Part shown: positions 6,486 to 11,025 of the stretch, piece by piece
Position numbering within the stretch: position 1 is the stretch's first letter
Layout of the letters: the number at the start of each line of letters is the position of its first letter
NCBI GenBank assembly: GCA_937900285.1
Contig: CALCEM010000059.1
Span: 1-11,025, forward strand
DNA length: 11,025 bases
Direction of reading: 5' to 3'
Source: an uncultured Fretibacterium sp.
GTDB lineage: Bacteria; Synergistota; Synergistia; Synergistales; Aminobacteriaceae
Program-made: the position numbers and the translations under genes
Notes under the pieces: model-generated
Database searches by the model: none
Seen by the model: only the letters and a program-made list of their open reading frames with translations
Told to the model about the DNA's origin: nothing

Positions 6486-9044
6486 ATGCGTATATATCAT
6501 AATATTCCGGCTACAACTGCTTATAACGCGCTTAATTCTACAAATAGCGCAATGGAGAAATCCATTCAAAAATTATCTACAGGACTTCGTATTAATTCGG
6601 CAGCAGATGACGCGGCAGGGTTTGCAATAAGTGAGAAGATGCGTTCTCAAATTTCTGGTTTGGAAATGAGCATCAGAAATGCAGAAGATGGAATTTCAAT
6701 GCTTCAGACGGCAGAAGGTGCGCTCGGTGAAACAAACTCGATGTTACAGAGAATTCGTGAACTTGCTGTACAGGCTGCGAATGATACGTTGACCGCTCAA
6801 GATAGAAGTTTTATACAGTTGGAAATTGATCAGATTAAAGATCAGATCGACAGAGTAGCAAACACGACACAATTTAACAAAAAACGTTTACTCGATGGAA
6901 GTTCAGCGGGTACAGTTTCGACGAGTAACCTCGATGTTAAAGCATTTGTGCGCGGTTCGTTACGTGAAATCGATCAATTTGGGCAAAAAAAATCATTTGA
7001 AGGAAATTACAAGATCAGAATTAACGTTGATCCCAATCAGACCGGACAGGGACAAGTTCAAAAAACTTCAATAATGACGATCAAACATCCTAACGTAATC
7101 ACTGACACAAATATAAATACTTCAGACGGAGTTACAAAAGTTACGGTTGATGATCTTCCGGCGGCAAATTTTGAGGTTACTGTTGAAAGTGTCGGAGATG
7201 TTGGAGCTTATATCTCTGGAGCATACGGATTTAATAAAGACGCAGAAGGAAATATAAACACTGACGGAGATGAGAATGAAACACCGTTAACGGCTGTGGA
7301 AGTTGAGGACTTTTTTGATTTTAGCGCGGATAATGCAATTAATAATGCTAGCTTACTTTTTGAGATTACTACTATTTCGGAGGACAGCATAACATTTAAA
7401 GTTCAATCTAACGTGCTCGGGGTTGACGGAACAGTAAACAGCTACGTAAAGGAGAATGTGCGCATAGGCAGAGATAGTGAAGGTAATTCGCTTACCGCTG
7501 TAGATTTATCGGAACTTTTAGGCGAATCTGAATTTGTTACAGACGAAGGCGATGAGCATTTTACTTTTGCTCTTGCGGACGGTTATATAGACAATAGCGT
7601 AGATTTGCGCGATGTGTTTACGAAGGGTGCAAAATTCGTAATGAACATTGTAGGCGGTGGCGGAGATCTCGACAATGATGAAGATACAGATGAGATTGAG
7701 CCGGATATGGCTGTATCAATTCAGGCAAGCGTCGACCCTGATTGGCCTTACACATGGGAAGGAGAAACCAACGCTACAGATGACGATGATACTTCATATT
7801 ATGTTGCTCGTTATGATGATGACTATAGCGGAATAGTTTATAATTTGAACTCCGCAGAGTGCCAGAATAAAGAAATACATTTCAGGAATTTTTATCTCAA
7901 CAGTGAGAACGGCTCAGTTTATCAGGGCGATGTAATCATAACGACCAGTGATGGTTTTGACTATGAAGAGATGGATGATGGCGATGTGTTGGCAAGTTTC
8001 ACCAGCGCATATATTGGCAAAACTGCAACGGGCGACACAAAATTACGTGATTTAAATACTTTCTGGAATACTTCCGGTGTGTTCATGCTTGATGATCCTC
8101 AAACTATAACGATCAGTCAGGGCGATGGAACTTCCGCAAAAGTTACGCTTTACGCAACTGATACACTCAGCGATCTTCAATCGAAATTTAATAACGCAAT
8201 CGCTAACGATCTGGGACAAGCTCAATACATCAACGCTGCTGAGGCTGATAAATTCTGCACGTTCGTTGAAAAAACTCAAGGTGTAGACATGCCGACGCAA
8301 GGACTTGAGACAGTTGCAGGAACGTTTATTTTTAGGTCATTGCTCGCAGGTGAAGCAGGAGATTTAACATTTACCGGTGACGAGGATTTATTAAATAAAT
8401 TGGCTCTCAACGTTGTAAAAGAAAGTTCAGCGGCTGCGTTCCAGGCTTCAATTTACGATGCTCACGATGGCACACCGATCGCAACAAATGTAAAAGTTTC
8501 TGATAACCATTTGATCGGAATCCTTCACGAAAATATTGACCTCGAATTTAACGCGATGGCCGGAATTAAAGCAGCTTGGAGCGACAGTGAAGAGAATTTC
8601 ATACTTGAGAGCGCTACGAATCCCTACGAAGCAGTTGTACATATTGTTGACAGCAGCACAATTTTCCAGATCGGTGCAAATGAAGGCGAAGACATCGCGG
8701 TCGACATCGGAAATATGTCGGCTGATTCTCTTGGAATTACCGGGATTAACGTTTCAACTCGTGAGTCTGCTTCTGAAGCGATAGGAATGGTCGACGCTGC
8801 TATTAATAAAGTTTCGACACAACGCGCAAAAATCGGAGCTTATCAGAACTCACTTGAATACACCGTAAGCAATTTAACGACGACGAAGACAAATTTAAGC
8901 GCAGCAGAATCCAGAATCAGAGACGTGGACATGGCCGAAGAAATGATGGAATTTGTAAAACTTCAAATCCTCAACCAGTCCGGCACGAGTATGCTCGCTC
9001 AAGCGAATCAGCTTCCTCAGTCTGTGCTCAGTTTGTTGCAATAA
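6486..9044 (+). CDS. fliC: Flagellin, giant form with long acidic central domain
   Basis: Structural subunit of the flagellar filament, exported by the flagellar type III system. The 852-aa protein has canonical ends. N-terminal D0/D1 (about 1-145) runs from MRIYHNIPATTAYNALNSTN through KLSTGLRINSAADDAAGFAI to the TLR5-recognised patch QRIRELAVQAAND (88-100). C-terminal D1/D0 (about 750-852) includes AESRIRDVDMAEEMMEFVK and ends NQLPQSVLSLLQ. Between them lie about 600 residues of surface-exposed insertion, rich in Asp/Glu, with runs such as DNDEDTDEIEPD and NATDDDDTSYY. A flagellin_IN-like segment (QTITISQGDGTSAKVTLYA, then DTLSDLQSKF) begins near residue 540. Most bacterial flagellins are about 270-500 aa, so this is unusually long. 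Two cysteines (459, 591) lie in the insertion; flagellins normally avoid cysteine. The gene is visibly less A/T rich than its neighbours, consistent with high expression. It is a single-gene unit with its own sigma-28 promoter, ribosome site and terminator. Confidence 0.97.
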   Translation: MRIYHNIPATTAYNALNSTNSAMEKSIQKLSTGLRINSAADDAAGFAISEKMRSQISGLEMSIRNAEDGISMLQTAEGALGETNSMLQRIRELAVQAANDTLTAQDRSFIQLEIDQIKDQIDRVANTTQFNKKRLLDGSSAGTVSTSNLDVKAFVRGSLREIDQFGQKKSFEGNYKIRINVDPNQTGQGQVQKTSIMTIKHPNVITDTNINTSDGVTKVTVDDLPAANFEVTVESVGDVGAYISGAYGFNKDAEGNINTDGDENETPLTAVEVEDFFDFSADNAINNASLLFEITTISEDSITFKVQSNVLGVDGTVNSYVKENVRIGRDSEGNSLTAVDLSELLGESEFVTDEGDEHFTFALADGYIDNSVDLRDVFTKGAKFVMNIVGGGGDLDNDEDTDEIEPDMAVSIQASVDPDWPYTWEGETNATDDDDTSYYVARYDDDYSGIVYNLNSAECQNKEIHFRNFYLNSENGSVYQGDVIITTSDGFDYEEMDDGDVLASFTSAYIGKTATGDTKLRDLNTFWNTSGVFMLDDPQTITISQGDGTSAKVTLYATDTLSDLQSKFNNAIANDLGQAQYINAAEADKFCTFVEKTQGVDMPTQGLETVAGTFIFRSLLAGEAGDLTFTGDEDLLNKLALNVVKESSAAAFQASIYDAHDGTPIATNVKVSDNHLIGILHENIDLEFNAMAGIKAAWSDSEENFILESATNPYEAVVHIVDSSTIFQIGANEGEDIAVDIGNMSADSLGITGINVSTRESASEAIGMVDAAINKVSTQRAKIGAYQNSLEYTVSNLTTTKTNLSAAESRIRDVDMAEEMMEFVKLQILNQSGTSMLAQANQLPQSVLSLLQ

Positions 9045-9090
9045 AAATAAAGTTATTAAGGATTTTCTTCAAAATAAATCCAACCCAGAA

Positions 9091-9125
9091 GTCCGGGATG
9101 AAAAAATTCCGGGCTTTTATTTTTT
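9091..9125 (+). terminator. Intrinsic terminator of flagellin
   Basis: An 8-bp stem (GTCCGGGA at 9091-9098 with TTCCGGGC at 9107-9114, including two G-U pairs) closes an 8-base loop (TGAAAAAA) and is followed by a T-rich tract from 9115. It lies about 46 bp after the flagellin stop. The tract abuts the stop codon of the convergent small membrane gene. On the opposite strand the stem is not followed by a T run, so it should act mainly on flagellin. Confidence 0.88.
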
Positions 9126-9360
9126 ATTTTTTGTTGCTGCCGTTATTTTTCAGGAATAAATATCCTTGCCAAATTCCAAATATAATTATTACTGGTATAA
9201 CGAGAAAAGCTAAAATTTTGGGGTAATCATTTTTTAAAAGCCAGTTGCAGCACCATACACTTAAAAAAGCGTAACCTGCTATAACTAAACCGGCCGATAA
9301 AACTTTTAAAAATATTGCTGCATCGCGTAAATTCCGTAAATTTTTGAGTTTCATTTTCAT
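9124..9360 (-). CDS. Small two-helix membrane protein, unrecognised
   Basis: 78 aa: a basic N-terminus (MKMKLKNLRNLR), a first hydrophobic helix at about residues 16-37 (ending SVWCCNWLL), a short KNDYP loop, a second helix at about 48-70 (LAFLVIPVIIIFGIWQGYLFL), and a basic tail (KNNGSNKK). The shape, with a G-Y before the loop and a G--QGY in helix 2, loosely recalls the AtpZ/AtpI small ATPase-associated membrane proteins, but the likeness is too weak to name it. It follows rsmG on the same strand by 23 bp and probably shares its transcript. No Shine-Dalgarno is visible; the leader is a TAAA-repeat A/T tract. It could be a real gene of unknown role; coding status is supported by orientation, spacing and charge layout. 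Confidence 0.65.
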   Translation of the reverse strand: MKMKLKNLRNLRDAAIFLKVLSAGLVIAGYAFLSVWCCNWLLKNDYPKILAFLVIPVIIIFGIWQGYLFLKNNGSNKK

Positions 9361-9383
9361 TTTAAATTTTTAAATTTATTTAT

Positions 9384-9998
9384 TTATTTGTGCTTTAACT
9401 TGCAGGGTTTAATTTTATTCCAGATTAAAATACATTTGCTGGAATTGTTATTTTCATCATAAAAATTTATTTCAGGCTCGCTCAAACCCAAAATATTTAA
9501 TTTATTTTTCATGGTTGAAATTTCGTCATAAACTTTTGCGCCTTTGAACGTTAATAATTTTCCGCCAACTTTAACGAACGGTGATAAAATTTCAGCAGTT
9601 AAAACGGCTTCAGCAACAGCGCGGGCACATGCAAAATTAAATTTTTCGCGTTGAAGTTTCGCATAATCTTCACTTCTTGAACAAATTATTTTTACGTTTT
9701 TAATTTCGAGTTCGTTAATTATTTTAGCGACTGCTTCACATTTTTTATTTATGCTGTCCAGTAAAATTATTTCGAGTTCCGGGCGCATTATCCCGTAAAT
9801 TATTCCAGGAAGTCCGCCACCCGTCCCAACGTCTATAACCCGGCCGGCTTCAGGCAAAAATTTAACTGATGGAATGCAGTCTAAAATTTGTAATTTATAA
9901 ATTTCGTCAGCTCCGCGAGTTCCTGTTAATCTGGCTGTTTTGCATTCGGCTAATAATTTTGCGTATTCGCGTAATTTTAAATATTTCTGTTCGTCCAT
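9384..9998 (-). CDS. rsmG: 16S rRNA (guanine-527-N7)-methyltransferase RsmG
   Basis: SAM-dependent enzyme that methylates G527 of 16S rRNA in the 530 loop; loss confers low-level streptomycin resistance in other bacteria. The 204-aa protein has the Rossmann SAM motif VIDVGTGGGLPGI (about 54-66), the acidic second-strand ELEIILLDSINKK followed by a K-F-A-R-A-V-like ACARAVAEA segment, and KVGGKLLTFKG near residues 140-150. These place it in the RsmG/GidB family; length is normal. The usual NLT--RD-EE-Y--H-LDS stretch is recognisable but degenerate (RLTGTRGADEIYKLQILDC), with the histidine changed. The gene lies 15 bp after the nitroreductase remnant and 23 bp before the small membrane gene. The usual gidA/parA partners are absent. 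No Shine-Dalgarno is visible before the ATG. Confidence 0.94.
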   Translation of the reverse strand: MDEQKYLKLREYAKLLAECKTARLTGTRGADEIYKLQILDCIPSVKFLPEAGRVIDVGTGGGLPGIIYGIMRPELEIILLDSINKKCEAVAKIINELEIKNVKIICSRSEDYAKLQREKFNFACARAVAEAVLTAEILSPFVKVGGKLLTFKGAKVYDEISTMKNKLNILGLSEPEINFYDENNNSSKCILIWNKIKPCKLKHK

Positions 9999-10013
9999 GA
10001 AAATTTAAATTAT

Positions 10014-10310
10014 TTAGATCTCGTGAATTTTTGAAGGCTCATATCTGTCCTCTTGAGGATGTTTATTAACAGGGTAGCCAACGGGAATTAACATAAACGG
10101 CTCAAGATTTTCGGGCAAATTTATAATTTTCGCAACGTCTTTCATGCGGTCATTAAATGGAGCTATTCCGATCATTACTGCACCTAAATTTAACGCTTCG
10201 GCCTCCAGTAAAATATTTTCGGAACATATTGCCATATCAATTAAAACCATTTCGGGGACTAATAAATTATTTTTTCTGTAACACGGAATTATTTTAAATT
10301 CAGCTCCTTT
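10014..10310 (-). pseudogene. Nitroreductase-family flavoprotein, 5'-truncated remnant
   Basis: An open stretch begins just after an in-frame TAA and encodes about 98 residues matching only the C-terminal half of an FMN nitroreductase. It runs KGAEFKIIPCYRKNN, PEMVLIDMAICSENILLEAE, ALNLGAVMIGIAPFNDRMKDV, then FMLIPVGYP and a QEDRYEPSKIH tail. The family is about 170-200 aa, and its N-terminal FMN-binding portion (the RRS-R region) is missing. Only about 60 bp separate this point from the oppositely oriented aminotransferase start, so the missing half cannot be encoded nearby. The first Met (10250) would give just 78 aa. It is probably inactive, or an oddly short protein; homology extends upstream of that Met, which favours truncation. 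It precedes rsmG by 15 bp. Confidence 0.78.
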
Positions 10311-10326
10311 TTATGATTTTATGATC

Positions 10327-10335
10327 TGGTATTAT
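10327..10335 (+). promoter_or_regulatory. Candidate extended -10 promoter of the aminotransferase gene
   Basis: TGGTATTAT (TG at 10327, hexamer 10330-10335) fits an extended -10 element. No convincing -35 is seen upstream. It lies about 38 bp before the aminotransferase ATG in the only gap available between the divergent genes. Confidence 0.4.
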
Positions 10336-10352
10336 AAATTAAATTTAATTTA
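10335..10352. repeat. 18-bp perfect A/T palindrome between promoter and start
   Basis: TAAATTAAATTTAATTTA is identical to its reverse complement. It sits directly after the candidate extended -10 and just before the GGAG of the aminotransferase gene, where a repressor operator would be expected. A chance palindrome is possible in A/T-only sequence. Confidence 0.4.
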
Positions 10353-10372
10353 ACAGGAGATTTATTATTTAA

Positions 10373-10792
10373 ATGCGTTATGATTTTGATGAAATTATAT
10401 CCAGACAAGATACAGATTCAATAAAATGGACCGGCCGTCCTGAAGTAAATTATAAAATTCCGCCGTTAAATGAAATTTTGCCGATGTGGATCGCCGATAT
10501 GGATTTTAAATCATCGCCGAAAATTATTGAGGCCATGACGGAAATTGCTCAATTTGGGAATTACGGTTATTCAAAAATTCCAGACAGCGCATATAACGCC
10601 GTAATTAATTGGATGAAAACTCGTCATAATTGGGAAATCGATCGCGATTGGGTTATTTTTATGCCTGGAGCTGTTGCGGCTGGACATTTGGGCGTGCAGG
10701 CTATGACGCAACCGGGAGATCACGTAATATTACAACCGCCCGTATATTATCCGTTTTATAGAACTGTTTTAAATAATGGCTGTCATTTGTAA
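10373..10792 (+). pseudogene. MalY/PatB-type PLP aminotransferase (C-S lyase), 3'-truncated
   Basis: The family are fold-type I PLP enzymes, usually about 390 aa, that cleave cystathionine or cysteine S-conjugates. The 139-codon frame is the N-terminal third: MRYDFDEIISRQDTDSIKW, LPMWIADMDFKSSP, NYGYSKIPDSAYNAVINWM, WVIFMPGAVAAGHLGVQAM, and QPPVYYPFYRTVLNNG. Each element is in family order and well conserved. After NNGC the frame stops within two codons, and the sequence becomes an antisense dnaE fragment. The PLP-binding lysine (in the missing two thirds) and the C-terminal domain are absent, so the product as read cannot be active. A GGAG at 10356-10359 lies 13 nt before the ATG. Sequence decay is not seen before the break, which suggests a recent break or an assembly join. 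Confidence 0.88.
10770..10787. other. Junction between aminotransferase and inverted dnaE fragment
   Basis: The bases TAAATAATGGCTGTCATT read sensibly both ways: as aminotransferase L-N-N-G-C-H on the plus strand and as DnaE N-D-S-H-Y-L on the minus strand. Up to about 10-18 bp may therefore be shared by the two genes, and the exact break cannot be placed. No inverted repeat, target duplication or transposase flanks it. Confidence 0.7.
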
Positions 10793-11024
10793 TAACCATA
10801 GGAATATCAAGCTGTTTGCCAATTTCTATTAAAGCGGGATTGGTGCGTTTCTGCTCCTCAAGCCCGTGATCCTGCAGTTCTATATAGTAATCTTCTCCAA
10901 AAACTTTTTTATGCCACAAAGCAATTTCTTTAGCTTTTTCAAAGTCGTCTTTTAATAATGCTTTATTTACACTTCCAGCTAAACATGCACTTGTACAAAT
11001 TAATACTTCACTATATTTTTCTAA
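10770..11024 (-). pseudogene. dnaE: DNA polymerase III alpha subunit DnaE, PHP-domain fragment
   Basis: Reading from the right edge leftwards, 85 in-frame codons match the PHP domain of DnaE: LEKYSEVLICTSACLAGSV, then DDFEKAKEIALWHKKVFGED, YYIELQDHGLEEQKR, NPALIEIGKQLDIPMVITN, and DSHYL. The LICTSACLAG and ELQDHG-EEQ motifs are diagnostic. The gene enters from beyond the window. After HYL the expected continuation (typically N-EDAEAHD) is replaced by antisense of the aminotransferase, ending at a TGA/TAA-type stop near 10701. A complete dnaE is essential, so either an intact copy exists elsewhere or this join is an artefact. Confidence 0.88.
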
Positions 11025-11025
11025 A

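Noticed and set aside
6136..6569. Minus-strand open frames across the hisH-flagellin gap
   Set aside because: They overlap the start of hisH or of flagellin, are hydrophobic only because of T-rich sequence, and run through the sigma-28 promoter.
7208..8784. Open frames inside the flagellin insertion in other frames
   Set aside because: The flagellin frame is continuous from a strong ribosome site to canonical C-terminal D0, so these are shadows.
10331..10336. Minus-strand TATAAT as an rsmG/nitroreductase promoter
   Set aside because: The hexamer is perfect, but no -35 lies at 16-18 bp and it falls in A/T-only sequence overlapping the palindrome.

Overview
The window is a low-GC chromosomal segment from a motile, probably anaerobic bacterium. 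The phylum is not fixed by the sequence. The flagellin ends, the anaerobic-type cobalamin methyltransferase, the PHP-type histidinol phosphatase and the fused HisIE fit Synergistota or a clostridial/Negativicutes-type Firmicute; Synergistota is my slight preference, from memory of flagellin sequences only. Several genes start after pure A/T leaders with no visible Shine-Dalgarno, while flagellin and the chemoreceptor have strong ones.

Layout. 1-164 (+) is the 3' end of a type I restriction specificity gene (hsdS). 191-6194 (-) is a compact seven-gene run read leftwards: hisH, hisA, hisF, hisIE, a methyl-accepting chemotaxis protein, a PHP histidinol phosphatase and cbiF, with gaps or overlaps of at most about 25 bp. 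It supplies the middle of histidine synthesis (PRATP to imidazole-glycerol phosphate) plus the histidinol-phosphate phosphatase step, with a chemoreceptor gene overlapping the hisIE stop by ATGA. 6195-6485 is a divergent control region with a near-perfect sigma-28 promoter for flagellin, a weaker candidate sigma-70 promoter for the his operon back to back with it, and a flagellin leader of about 170 nt with several GGA motifs. 6486-9044 (+) is a very large flagellin (852 aa) with conserved D0/D1 ends, a long acidic central insertion and two cysteines, followed by a clear intrinsic terminator at 9091-9125.

9124-10310 (-) holds a small two-helix membrane protein, rsmG, and a nitroreductase remnant that lacks its N-terminal half. 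At 10373 (+) a MalY/PatB-type aminotransferase begins behind an extended -10 promoter and an 18-bp perfect palindrome, but its homology stops after about 137 residues. There it runs directly into an oppositely oriented fragment of dnaE (PHP domain) that continues off the right edge. The join lies in a few bases that fit both genes, so it is either a real microhomology rearrangement or an assembly chimera; everything right of about 10770 should be treated with caution.

I see no CRISPR array, insertion sequence, tRNA or rRNA. The most interesting biology is the coupling of motility and histidine metabolism: a chemoreceptor inside the his operon, and a his promoter that may overlap the flagellin sigma-28 promoter.
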